Shown here in pieces: positions 35,392-44,292 of a stretch of DNA of 64,000 nt. The DNA is from CAZIOH01 sp964540815 (lineage in GTDB: Bacteria > Myxococcota_A > Polyangia > Fen-1088): assembly GCA_964540815.1 (NCBI GenBank), contig CAZIOH010000009.1, forward strand, positions 1 to 64,000. The letters are read 5' to 3'. Numbering within the stretch: position 1 is the stretch's first letter; the number at the start of each line of letters is the position of its first letter. The translations under genes and the position numbers were made by a program. Below the pieces are notes generated by a model that was not told where the DNA came from, searched no databases, and was given only the letters and a program-made list of their open reading frames with translations.

Positions 35392-37011
35392 TCAGCGGCG
35401 GGCGGCACGTGCGCGCGGGGCGCGCCCGGGCGCGGGGGAAGCGGTCGCCACCGGCACGGCGGCGGCGATCAGCCGACGCAGGATCGCTTGCCCGGCCTCG
35501 GGCGCCGAGAACAGCAGGCCGACCGTGCGGGGCGCGGTCTCGATCGCGAAGCGGCGGCCGGCCGGATCGATGAAGAGGGCGTCGGGCGGCGAGCTCTCGG
35601 TCAGCGTGGCCAGGGCCACCGTCGCCTGCTCCGCGAAGTCCACCGCGTCGGTCTCGTCGTCCCAGGTGGTGAGCCACACGGCGAAGGGCGCGTCACCTCC
35701 GCGCGAGGACGAGAGCCAGACCGCGCGATCGCCCGCCCACCCCGCGGCGGCGCGGGCCGCCCGGTATTCGCCCACCGACGGACCGAGAAAGGCCGAGACC
35801 CCGAGCTCACCGAGGGTGTCCTCGGCCGCGACACGCCAGTCCCCGAGGGCCCCGAGCGGCAGGCGGGTCGCGACCGGATCTGGAACTTCGCCGCGCAGGT
35901 ACGCATCGGGGTGCAGCACCTCCTCGGTCGAGGCGGGCGGCCGCGACCACAGCGCGCGATCGATCTCGGCCCAGGACCAGCGGGCCCGCAAGGCCGCGAC
36001 GAACGCCACGCCGGCGGTCTGGGGAAAGAGGCGACGCGCCCGCGCGATGCCCTGGTCGGGGTGGAGCGCGTCCCGCGCGGAATGATCGTCTGGCCCGGAG
36101 AGCAGGGTCGCCCGGACGCGGTCTGCCGCCAGGCCGAGCCCACGCGCCGACGGCATTCCGTCCGGGAGGATCTGCTCGAGCGCCTGGATCAGGGCATCGC
36201 CTTCGACCAGGGCCTGGCGCGCCACCGCCGCATCTCCGTCGTCGGCATCGACGAGCCCTGGCGCGGTGCGCACTCGGACCGGCCGAGCCGGGGCGGGCAC
36301 CTGCCCGTCCCGCAGAAAGGGCCCGAGGTGAAAATGACGATCGAGGATCTGCAGCGCCAGGGCGTGGCAGAGCACGAACGGCGCGAGGTCGCGAGCCGCC
36401 CCCGGGATCCGCCGGGCGGTCGCGTCGTCATCGCGCGCGGCGGCGGCGGTGGCGGCGGTGGCGGCGAGCAGAACGCGCCCGCTGGCGAGATCGTAGAGCG
36501 CCCCGGCCGCCTCCTCACCCGCGCGGTCGCCCGGGTCCGGGAGGCTGCCGTCGGACCAGGCCGGCGGCGGACCGAGCCCCATCGCGTGGTGGAGCGGCGC
36601 CCGGACCGCCCCCGGGCCCATCGCTCGCGCGTCGGCCAGGACACGGGCGTCGACGATCGCACGCAGCTCGGCGGCATCGACGAAGTGAATCTGCGGCGGG
36701 CCGCCGTCGCGAGGGGACACGGGAGCTCTGCCCTGCGCGCCCGGGTTGCTTGGCTTGCTCCTCGGGCCACGCTCCATGGCCCCGTGAGCGCCGAGGCCGA
36801 CGCCGTCGAGACCGCGGCGGCGTCGCATGCTCCCGGCCAATGCTCCGATGGCCGCCTCGAGCACGCCGCCCCCGGCCGACCCACCGGGCCCGACCCCCTG
36901 TCCGGCGCCGAGCCCACCCGCCCTGGCCACCGGCCCGACGTCGAGCCCGACCGCCGCGACGAGCAGGGACAGGGTGACGAGCCGGGAGGTCACGAGCGGC
37001 GGCAACGTCAT
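35392..37011 (-). CDS. Degenerate HExxH metalloprotease-family protein, exported
   Basis: A 539-residue protein with a signal peptide (VTLSLLVAAVGLDVGPVARA). Residues about 170-400 follow a bacterial family whose active members read HELTHALQDQHF, then an ALVEGEA block, then FPYxxGxxFV and STEQxLHP blocks. Here the first block is FVLCHALALQILDRHF, so the zinc-binding Glu and second His are lost. ALVEGDALIQALE, RLFPQTAGVAFVAAL and PPASTEEVLHPDAYL are kept. I infer a pseudo-enzyme that has kept the fold. The start at 37011 is 8 bp from the divergent mfd start. It converges with the ArsA-type gene. The function is unknown. Confidence 0.78.
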   Translation of the reverse strand: MTLPPLVTSRLVTLSLLVAAVGLDVGPVARAGGLGAGQGVGPGGSAGGGVLEAAIGALAGSMRRRRGLDGVGLGAHGAMERGPRSKPSNPGAQGRAPVSPRDGGPPQIHFVDAAELRAIVDARVLADARAMGPGAVRAPLHHAMGLGPPPAWSDGSLPDPGDRAGEEAAGALYDLASGRVLLAATAATAAAARDDDATARRIPGAARDLAPFVLCHALALQILDRHFHLGPFLRDGQVPAPARPVRVRTAPGLVDADDGDAAVARQALVEGDALIQALEQILPDGMPSARGLGLAADRVRATLLSGPDDHSARDALHPDQGIARARRLFPQTAGVAFVAALRARWSWAEIDRALWSRPPASTEEVLHPDAYLRGEVPDPVATRLPLGALGDWRVAAEDTLGELGVSAFLGPSVGEYRAARAAAGWAGDRAVWLSSSRGGDAPFAVWLTTWDDETDAVDFAEQATVALATLTESSPPDALFIDPAGRRFAIETAPRTVGLLFSAPEAGQAILRRLIAAAVPVATASPAPGRAPRARAARR

Positions 37012-37019
37012 CCCGAGCA

Positions 37020-40000
37020 GTGTACGATGGGCCCCGAGGCCACGTGATTCCCGCCGAGCAGCGAGTCCTCGATGCGTTGAGCGCCCTGCGCGGTCATCTC
37101 GGGCAGCGGCCGGGCCGAGCCGGAGAGCGGCCGAGCGTGGTCGAGATCTACGGCGCCGCCGGTGCCCTCGGGCCGGCCATGGCCGCCTGGCTGGCGAGTC
37201 AGGCGCCACCGCCGCCGGACGAGCGTCGAGGACCGGGAGCGCCACGGGTGGTGTACGTCGTCCCGGACGAGGACGCGGCGGAGGATCGGGTGCGCGATCT
37301 CGAGTTCTTCCTGCCGGCGACCCGCCCCAGCGACGATCCGCTGGCCATCCCCACCGTGCTGTGGCTGCCCGCACCGGAGCTGTCGCCCTACACCGAGATG
37401 CAGCCGGACCGGCGCGCGCTGCTGGCGGGGATGGCCGCGCTCTTTCGGCTCTCGCAGCACCGCGCCGCGCCGGTGTTCGTGGTCTCGGCCTCGGCGCTCT
37501 GCCGCCGCTTCTTCCCACGCGTGGCCTTCGACGGGCTGTCGGCCCGCATCGCCCGCGGAGACGCCATCAGCCGCGACGACACGGTGCGGGCGTTGGCGCG
37601 GGCCGGCTATGGCAAGACCGCGGTGGTCGAGGATCCCGGGACGTTCGCGGTGCGCGGGGCGGTGATCGACGTCTTCCCCCCGGTGTACCACCACCCGGTG
37701 CGCATCGAGCTCTTCGGCGACGAGGTCGAGTCGGTGCGGCTTTACGACGTGGGGACCCAGCGGACCCTGCGCGAGATCCCCGAGGTGCACGTGCACCCGG
37801 TGCGCGACACCATCTGCACGCCGGGCGCCAATCCGCGGGCGCGGCTGCAGGCTCTGGCCGACGCCGCGATCGTCCCATCGTCGAAGATCCGCCACACCAT
37901 CGAGCAGATCGAGTCGGGCGAGTCCTTCTTCGGGGCCGAGGCCCTCGCCCCCGCGTATCACGCCAGCATGGACACCCTCACGGCCTATCTCCCTGAGGAC
38001 GTCGTGTTCGCGATCGAGGAGCCCGACGGCGTGCTGGACGAGATGCGGCGCGCCCTGTCGAAGCTGCGCGAGACGGCGGCGAGCCGGCGCGCCGATCACC
38101 GCATCGCGCTCGATCCCACGGACTTCGTGCTCTCGGAGGTGGAGGCGCGCCGGTTGCTGGCCCGGAGAGATCGGGTGGAGCTGAGGACCGTCGAGATGAC
38201 GGAGGGGAACGGTGACGGGGACGAGGACGGGGACTCGGACAAGGACGAGGACGGGGATCAGGACGTTTCGAGGTGGCGGGCGCGGAGGATGCGGGTGCGC
38301 TTGCGGGCGGAGTCGAATGCGGCGCTGAAGGCGGAGCTACACCAGACCGATGCGAGCGGAGCTGGGCGGCAGAACATGGACGCCGAGACGCATCTCGGGC
38401 GGGCGTTTCGGGAGCGGCTGCGGCAGTGGATGGCCGCGGGCCAGCGGGTGCGCCTGGTCGCCTCGAACCGCACCCACAGCGAGCGCCTGACCGCTCTGCT
38501 CGCTTCCTGGGAGCTGGCACCGTCGGTGCTGCCGTCGTTCCACGCCTCGCTGCCGGAGCTCCTCGATCCGTCGAGCGATCTCGGCAGCCCGCGGCTGGCG
38601 GTGCTGACCGGCGCGCTCAGCCACGGCTTCCGGTTGCCCGCGGACCGGCTGGTGCTGGTCTCGGAGGAGGAGATCTTCGGTCGCCGCCAGGTCCGCGAGG
38701 CCCGCCCGAGCAAGCTGCCCACTCTCGGCGATCTCGGCGAGATCGCCGAGGGCGACGTGATCGTGCACGACGACCACGGCGTCGGTCGCTACCGCGGCCT
38801 CAAGAAGCTGGCGGTGCGCGGGGTCACCCAGGACTTCCTGCACCTCGAGTACGACGGGGGCCTGGTCTACGTGCCGGTGTACCGGGTGGGCCTGCTCCAC
38901 CGGTTCCTCGGCGGGGACGGCGCCGCCATCCGGCTCGACAAGCTCGGGGGCAAGACCTGGGCCGAGAAGCGCCGGCGCGTGTCGGCCGAGGCGCGCAAGA
39001 TCGCCGAGGAGCTCCTGCAGCTCTACGCCCAGCGGGCGGCGCTCTCGGGCTTCGCCTTCCCGGCCCCCGACGCCGTGTTCCGCGAGCTCGAGGAGACCTT
39101 CCCCTTCGAGGAGACCCCGGATCAGGCCAAGGCCATCGAGGCGGTCCTCGCCGACATGCAGTCCGAGCGCCCGATGGATCGCCTGGTCTGCGGCGACGTG
39201 GGCTACGGGAAGACCGAGGTCGCGCTGCGGGCCACGCTGCTCGCGGTCCAGGGCGGAAAGCAGGTGGCGATCCTGGCCCCCACCACCGTGCTCGCCGAGC
39301 AGCACTTCGTGACCTTCTCCGATCGCTTCTCCGACCTGCCGGTCAAGCTGGCGGTGCTCTCGCGCTTTCGCAGCCGCGCCGACCAGCAGAGCACCATCGC
39401 CGGGCTCGCCGCCGGGAAGATCGACGTGGTGGTGGGCACCCACCGGGTGCTGTCGCGTGACGTTCGCTTCCGGGATCTCGGCCTCGTGGTGATCGACGAG
39501 GAGCAACGCTTCGGGGTGACCCACAAGGAGCGCCTCAAGGAGCTGCGCACCCAGGTGGACGTCCTCACCCTGACCGCCACCCCCATCCCCCGGACCTTGC
39601 AGATGGCGATTGGCGGTCTGCGCGAGATCTCGATCATCGCCACCCCGCCCGCCGACCGGCTGGCCATCCGCACCTTCGTCTGCCGCTGGGCCCCCGAGCT
39701 CCTCTCCGAGGCGATCCACAAGGAGCTGGGGCGCGGCGGGCAGGTGTTCTTCGTGCACAACCGGATCGAGGATCTCGGCGAGTGGACCGAGAAGCTGCGG
39801 GAGATCTCCCCGCCGGACACCCGCCTCGCCATGGCCCACGGACAGATGGGGGAAGGCGAGCTCGAGAAGATCATGATCGACTTCGTCGACGGGAAGATCG
39901 ACATCCTGGTCTCCACCACCATCATCGAATCGGGGCTGGACATCCCGCGCGCCAACACCATGATCGTCAACCGCGCCGAGCGGTTCGGGCTGGCCCAGCT

Positions 40001-40763
40001 CTACCAGATGCGTGGGCGCATCGGGCGCTCGCGCGAGCGGGCCTTCTGCTACCTGGTGGTCCCGAACGAGAGCGGCCTGTCCCCCGAGGCCAAGCAGCGG
40101 CTCTCGGTCCTGCAGCGGTTCACCGAGCTCGGCGCCGGGTTCCAGGTCGCCACCCACGATCTCGAGATCCGCGGGGCGGGCGAGCTGCTCGGCGACCGGC
40201 AGTCGGGCGCGGTGGCCACCGTCGGCTTCGAGACCTACGCGCGCATCCTCGAGGAGGCGGTGGCCGAGCTCAAGGGTCAGCCCATCCGCAACGAGCGCGA
40301 TCCGGAGATCTCGGCGGACGTGCCGGCCTTCTTGCCCGACGACTACCTGCCCGACACCGGTCAGCGCCTGGACTTCTACCGGCGGCTCGCCCAGGCCCGC
40401 GACGAGGACGACATCCGCGCCACCCTGGCCGAGCTCGAGGACCGCTACGGCCCGGTCCCCGAGGAGGGCCGACTGCTCGCCGAGGTCATGGGGCACAAGC
40501 TCCTGGTGCGCGCCATCGGGGCGCTCGGCTACGAGCTCGGACCGGCGCGCCTGCTGCTGTCGCTCGGCCCGGACTCGCCGCTCGAGCCCGCCAGCGTGAT
40601 GCGACTGGTCTCCGCCCGGCACAGCCGCTGGAAGCTGTCCCCGGACATGCGCCTCAGCTACGCCTTCGACGACGCCGACAAGCGCGACCGCCTGGCCGCC
40701 GCGCGCGCCCGCCTGACCGAGCTCGTCGCCCTCCGCCCGAGGCCCGGCCGCCCGACGACCTGA
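37020..40763 (+). CDS. mfd: Transcription-repair coupling factor
   Basis: A 1247-residue SF2 translocase that displaces stalled RNA polymerase and recruits UvrA. The N-terminal UvrB-like region (LSPYTEMQPDRRALLAGMAA; RGAVIDVFPPVYHHPVRIELFGDEVES) is followed by the RNA-polymerase-interaction domain (GDVIVHDDHGVGRYRGL; FLHLEYDGGLVYVPVYR). The helicase motifs are GDVGYGKTEVALRA, VIDEEQRFGV, LTATPIPRTLQMA, STTIIESGLDIPRANT and QMRGRIGRS. The TRCF C-terminal domain ends it. GTG 37020 or GTG 37044 can start it. Residues about 394-418 are an acidic insertion (GDGDEDGDSDKDEDGDQD) encoded by an R2-like array, between the N-terminal and polymerase-binding parts. Confidence 0.97.
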   Translation: MYDGPRGHVIPAEQRVLDALSALRGHLGQRPGRAGERPSVVEIYGAAGALGPAMAAWLASQAPPPPDERRGPGAPRVVYVVPDEDAAEDRVRDLEFFLPATRPSDDPLAIPTVLWLPAPELSPYTEMQPDRRALLAGMAALFRLSQHRAAPVFVVSASALCRRFFPRVAFDGLSARIARGDAISRDDTVRALARAGYGKTAVVEDPGTFAVRGAVIDVFPPVYHHPVRIELFGDEVESVRLYDVGTQRTLREIPEVHVHPVRDTICTPGANPRARLQALADAAIVPSSKIRHTIEQIESGESFFGAEALAPAYHASMDTLTAYLPEDVVFAIEEPDGVLDEMRRALSKLRETAASRRADHRIALDPTDFVLSEVEARRLLARRDRVELRTVEMTEGNGDGDEDGDSDKDEDGDQDVSRWRARRMRVRLRAESNAALKAELHQTDASGAGRQNMDAETHLGRAFRERLRQWMAAGQRVRLVASNRTHSERLTALLASWELAPSVLPSFHASLPELLDPSSDLGSPRLAVLTGALSHGFRLPADRLVLVSEEEIFGRRQVREARPSKLPTLGDLGEIAEGDVIVHDDHGVGRYRGLKKLAVRGVTQDFLHLEYDGGLVYVPVYRVGLLHRFLGGDGAAIRLDKLGGKTWAEKRRRVSAEARKIAEELLQLYAQRAALSGFAFPAPDAVFRELEETFPFEETPDQAKAIEAVLADMQSERPMDRLVCGDVGYGKTEVALRATLLAVQGGKQVAILAPTTVLAEQHFVTFSDRFSDLPVKLAVLSRFRSRADQQSTIAGLAAGKIDVVVGTHRVLSRDVRFRDLGLVVIDEEQRFGVTHKERLKELRTQVDVLTLTATPIPRTLQMAIGGLREISIIATPPADRLAIRTFVCRWAPELLSEAIHKELGRGGQVFFVHNRIEDLGEWTEKLREISPPDTRLAMAHGQMGEGELEKIMIDFVDGKIDILVSTTIIESGLDIPRANTMIVNRAERFGLAQLYQMRGRIGRSRERAFCYLVVPNESGLSPEAKQRLSVLQRFTELGAGFQVATHDLEIRGAGELLGDRQSGAVATVGFETYARILEEAVAELKGQPIRNERDPEISADVPAFLPDDYLPDTGQRLDFYRRLAQARDEDDIRATLAELEDRYGPVPEEGRLLAEVMGHKLLVRAIGALGYELGPARLLLSLGPDSPLEPASVMRLVSARHSRWKLSPDMRLSYAFDDADKRDRLAAARARLTELVALRPRPGRPTT
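38209..38264 (+). repeat. R2-like array inside mfd
   Basis: GACGGGGACGAGGACGG (38214-38230) is identical to part of the intergenic R2 copy at 33898-33914, and further GACGAGGACGG units follow. It is in frame and encodes an Asp/Glu/Gly-rich linker. Confidence 0.88.
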
Positions 40764-40875
40764 CAGCGCCCGCCCCTGGCTGACATCGTGCTCAGCGTCC
40801 GCTGGCGATCATCATTCTTGTAAATGAACACCGCGTGTTCGATTTGCAAGGATCGGGCCCCTGCGGGCCGAATCC

Positions 40876-42018
40876 TCAGGTCCAGGAGGTGCCGAGGAAG
40901 ACCGGCTCGGGGCGGAGCTCGACGCCGAAGCGCAGGTGGACCGCGTCCCGGATGGCGCGGGCGAGCTCGAGCAGCTCGGCGGTGGTCCCGCCACCGTGGT
41001 GGACCAGGGCCAGGGCATGCCGGGTGGAGATCCCGACCGCGCCGTGGCGATGGCCCTTGAGGAAGCCGGCCCGCTCGATCAACCAGGCGGCCGACAGCTT
41101 GACGCGCCCGTCCGACCCCGGAAATTGCGGCATGCGCGCCGGCGGGACCAGCACCCCGAGGCCGATGGCCCGCCCCTCGGTCGCGGTGGCCTCGGCGGGT
41201 GACACCATCGGGTTCGTGAAGAACGACCCCACGCTCCGGCGGTTCTCGTCGTCCGGATCGTCGAGCAGCATGGACTTCCCGCGCCGCAGCCGGCGCACCG
41301 CCTGGCTGACGCGCGCGAGGTCGACGTCGACTGCGACGGCGCCTGCGACCGCATCCTCGGCGGCGAGGACCGCCGCCAGCTCCGCGTAGCGCACCGCCGC
41401 CTTGCCCCCCGGCCGCAGCCCGAAGGTGACGGCGAGGACGATGAACCGGTCCGGGCTGCGACGAAAGACGCTGTCGCGATACCCGAAGCCGCAGTCCTCC
41501 ACCCCGAGCGTCACCACGCTGTCCCGCGTCCGATCGAACACCCGCACCGCCCGGATGGTCTCGGACACCTCCTGGCCATACGCCCCCACGTTCTGGATGG
41601 GGGTCGCGCCGACCAGGCCCGGAATCCCCGCCAGGCACTCCACGCCGGCCCAGCCCCGACCCACGCAGGAGGCGACCCACGCATCCCAGGGCTCGCCGGC
41701 GGCGGCGGTCACCCACACCTCGTCGCCCCGCACCTCCACCACCTCACCGCGCAGGCGCCCCGCCCGCAACACCACCCCGCCCCACCCGGCGTCACCCGCC
41801 ACCAGGTTCGACCCGCCCCCGAGCACCACCAGCGGCAGCCGGCTCGACCTGGCCCAGTCGTGCGCCAGCCGCACCTCGGCCTCATCGGCGGGCGTCACCA
41901 CGAACCGCGCCGGGCCGCCGAGCCCGAGGGTGGTCAGGCCCGCGAGCGCGACCTCGGTCTCGAGCTTCACGCCGCGCAGCCGCGCCTGGGACCGGGCCTG
42001 GAAGGACGAACGCGACAT
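40876..42018 (-). CDS. murB: UDP-N-acetylenolpyruvoylglucosamine reductase
   Basis: An FAD enzyme that reduces UDP-GlcNAc-enolpyruvate to UDP-MurNAc in peptidoglycan synthesis. The 380 residues contain LTTLGLGGPARFV, VVLGGGSNLVAGD (FAD pyrophosphate loop), IPGLVGATPIQNVGAYGQEV, GYRDSVFR, NRRSVGSFFTNP with the catalytic Ser, and a C-terminal LRPEPVFLG with the catalytic Glu. The tyrosine-loop layout suits type I. It is the last gene of a minus-strand run behind two parvulin isomerases and a rhomboid, 20 bp after the nearer isomerase. Confidence 0.97.
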   Translation of the reverse strand: MSRSSFQARSQARLRGVKLETEVALAGLTTLGLGGPARFVVTPADEAEVRLAHDWARSSRLPLVVLGGGSNLVAGDAGWGGVVLRAGRLRGEVVEVRGDEVWVTAAAGEPWDAWVASCVGRGWAGVECLAGIPGLVGATPIQNVGAYGQEVSETIRAVRVFDRTRDSVVTLGVEDCGFGYRDSVFRRSPDRFIVLAVTFGLRPGGKAAVRYAELAAVLAAEDAVAGAVAVDVDLARVSQAVRRLRRGKSMLLDDPDDENRRSVGSFFTNPMVSPAEATATEGRAIGLGVLVPPARMPQFPGSDGRVKLSAAWLIERAGFLKGHRHGAVGISTRHALALVHHGGGTTAELLELARAIRDAVHLRFGVELRPEPVFLGTSWT

Positions 42019-42038
42019 GGCGCGGGGCCGCCCTGCCC

Positions 42039-43064
42039 TCAGTACCGGATGTCGACCAGGGTGCGCTTGCGCAGGTCCGCGAGGTAGCCCTTGGTCTGCT
42101 TCTCCATCTCCTTTTGACGAAGCTGCATCCGGATCTCCTCGTCGACCTCCGCCAGCGGCTTGGCCTCCGCCACCTTGCGATCGACCAGCTTGATGACGTG
42201 AAACCCGCGCTCGGCCCGCACGGGGCCCCGCACCTCGCCGAGCTTCATGGCGAACACCAGATCCTCGATGGGCTTCGGCAGCATGTCCTTGCCGAAGAAC
42301 CCGAGGTCACCGCCCTCACCGCGGGTGGCGGCGTCGTCCGAGTACTCCTTGGCGAGCTTGGCGAAGTCCTCGGTGGCGGCGCGCTCGACCAGCTTTCGAC
42401 CGAGCGCCTCCTTGTCCGCCACCGCACCGGCGTCCGCTCCCTCGGGGATGGAGAGGAAGATGTGGCTGGCGCGCACCTGCACGTTGGCGCCGCCCGCCTT
42501 GTAGTGCCGCTCGTAGTAGGCCCGCACGTCCTCGTCGGACACGTTGATCTTCGAGCCGACCGCGATGTTCAGCACCCGGAAGCGCAGGAGCTGCTTCTTG
42601 AGGTCGGACCGGTAGCCGGCCATGGTCATGCCCTGCCCGCGCAGGGCCTGCTTGAGCTGCTCGTCGTCGATGTTGTTCTGGCGCTTGATCTCGGCGATCG
42701 AGGCGTCCACCTGCTCGGGCGTGATGCTGAGCCGCAGCTCGACCGCCTGCTCGGCGATCAGCTCGTCGTCGATCAGGTGATCCAGCACCTCGCGGCGCAG
42801 GGCGCTGGCGCGGGCGGCGCGCTTCTCGGCGTCGGTGATGCGGGAAACGTCCGCCATCATCGGGCCGGCCTTCTCCTCCACCTCGCTCGCGAGGATGATG
42901 TTCGGCCCGACCACCGCGGCCACCTTCTCCACCACCCGGGCCGAGGCCACCGCCCCGCCGAGGAGCAGGCCGAGCCCGCACACCACCGCCATCGTCCGCC
43001 GCCGGGCGAAGGTCATCGGTGAAGTTCGCAGGTTTCGCGAGCCGGGGCCGTGCAGCGTCGTCAT
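42039..43064 (-). CDS. SurA-like peptidylprolyl isomerase
   Basis: A 341-residue periplasmic folding factor. The signal peptide (MAVVCGLGLLLGGAVASA) is followed by a SurA N-terminal chaperone domain (VVEKVAAVVGPNIILASEVE; LRREVLDHLIDDELIAEQA; RLSITPEQVDASIAEIKRQN). One parvulin domain follows (VQVRASHIFLSIPEGA; GGDLGFFGKDMLPKPIEDLV; RGFHVIKLVDRK). The start is at ATG 43064, one base from the previous stop, or ATG 43016, which gives a shorter signal peptide. It is expected to assist outer-membrane protein assembly. It is coupled to a second isomerase upstream and to murB downstream. Confidence 0.95.
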   Translation of the reverse strand: MTTLHGPGSRNLRTSPMTFARRRTMAVVCGLGLLLGGAVASARVVEKVAAVVGPNIILASEVEEKAGPMMADVSRITDAEKRAARASALRREVLDHLIDDELIAEQAVELRLSITPEQVDASIAEIKRQNNIDDEQLKQALRGQGMTMAGYRSDLKKQLLRFRVLNIAVGSKINVSDEDVRAYYERHYKAGGANVQVRASHIFLSIPEGADAGAVADKEALGRKLVERAATEDFAKLAKEYSDDAATRGEGGDLGFFGKDMLPKPIEDLVFAMKLGEVRGPVRAERGFHVIKLVDRKVAEAKPLAEVDEEIRMQLRQKEMEKQTKGYLADLRKRTLVDIRY

Positions 43065-43065
43065 G

Positions 43066-44238
43066 TCAGGGGGCCTTTGGTGCAGCGGGCGCGGGGGCGA
43101 CCGGGGAGGTGGAAGGGGGACCGGAGGCAGACGGCATCCCCGGCAGCGCCCCCCCGAGGCCATGCCGAACGCCGAGCGCACCCGGCAGGCTCGAGGGCCG
43201 CGCCATCCCGCCCGGCTGGCCATCCCCCGAGTCGATGGTCACCTTGGCCAGATTGGCCTCGTCGATCGAGACCGCGTACTTGGTCTTCAGATCCGCCACG
43301 AACGCGTCGAGCGCCTTGGCCCGCACGTCGCGGAAGAGCCGCTGCTGGATCTGGCGCTTCACCTCCCCGAGCGGACGCGAGAACCCCGGGTGCTTCTGGG
43401 TCAGCCGCAGCACGTGATACCCCTTGTCGGTCTTGACGGGCGGGGAGATGTCGCCGACCTCTTTCAAGGCGAAGGCGGCCTCCACCAGCTCCCTCGGATA
43501 GAGGGTCGAGCTCTTGTCGAAGGAGGTGAGATCCCCGCCCCGCGCCTTCGAGTCCTCGTCCTCGGAGAACTTGGTCACGAGCTCGCGGAAGGCCTTGCCG
43601 TCCACGTGGCTCGCCGCGCGTGCCTCGCCCGCCAGCTTCTCGGCCCGGGCCTTGTCCTTGACCACGAGCTGGCTCACGCGCACCTCGTCGGGCCGGTTGA
43701 ACTCCTCGGCGTGCTCCTTGTAGTACTTCTCGACGTCGGCGGCAGGGACGTCCTCGACGCGGAGCTTGGACTCGAAGTCCTTCTGCAGGAACTTCGAGAT
43801 CATCTGCTGCTTCATGACCCGCACGACCTCCGGATCGTGGGCGTAGCCGCGCTTGTCGGCCTCCTTGGCCATCACCTCGAAGCGGATCAGGTTGTCGAGG
43901 AACTCCTTGCGCTTCTCGAGATCGCTGTAGCGGGCCCGCACGAACGGCGACTGCTTGTTGATCCGGTCCTGCACGTCGGCGGCGGTGATCACCACGTCGT
44001 CGATCCGCGCCACCACCGGGCTGTCGCCGCCGCCGCTGGCCGTGGTGCTCCCGGCCGCGTGCATCGAGGCTCCGCGCTGGCACCCGAAGGTCGACCATCC
44101 ACCGCCTGCCCCCACCGCCAGCCACAGCAGCCCCCACGAGGCCGCGGCGAGGCGCAGGACCCCGGCTGCCCGCGGTTCCAGCGCTCCGACGCGGCGGAGC
44201 CCGGCACGTCCAGTTCGTCCGGCATGCATGCGGGACAC
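43066..44238 (-). CDS. Parvulin-type peptidylprolyl isomerase, lipoprotein-like
   Basis: A 390-residue exported isomerase. The hydrophobic signal (LRLAAASWGLLWLAVGAGGG) ends near STFGC, a weak lipobox. A SurA_N-like domain (VVARIDDVVITAADVQDRIN; EFLDNLIRFEVMAKEADKRG) precedes a parvulin domain (EVRVSQLVVKDKARAEKLAG; ARGGDLTSFDKSSTLYPREL; DKGYHVLRLTQKHPGFSRPL). A Pro/Ala/Gly-rich tail of about 60 residues ends it. The GTG at 44238 or ATG at 44229 can start it. Two tandem isomerases suggest division of labour in the periplasm. Confidence 0.93.
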   Translation of the reverse strand: MSRMHAGRTGRAGLRRVGALEPRAAGVLRLAAASWGLLWLAVGAGGGWSTFGCQRGASMHAAGSTTASGGGDSPVVARIDDVVITAADVQDRINKQSPFVRARYSDLEKRKEFLDNLIRFEVMAKEADKRGYAHDPEVVRVMKQQMISKFLQKDFESKLRVEDVPAADVEKYYKEHAEEFNRPDEVRVSQLVVKDKARAEKLAGEARAASHVDGKAFRELVTKFSEDEDSKARGGDLTSFDKSSTLYPRELVEAAFALKEVGDISPPVKTDKGYHVLRLTQKHPGFSRPLGEVKRQIQQRLFRDVRAKALDAFVADLKTKYAVSIDEANLAKVTIDSGDGQPGGMARPSSLPGALGVRHGLGGALPGMPSASGPPSTSPVAPAPAAPKAP

Positions 44239-44292
44239 ATTACACGGGCTCGGGTCAAAATCGAGTGTGCGGGCCGCCGCTTGCGAAGGGCT

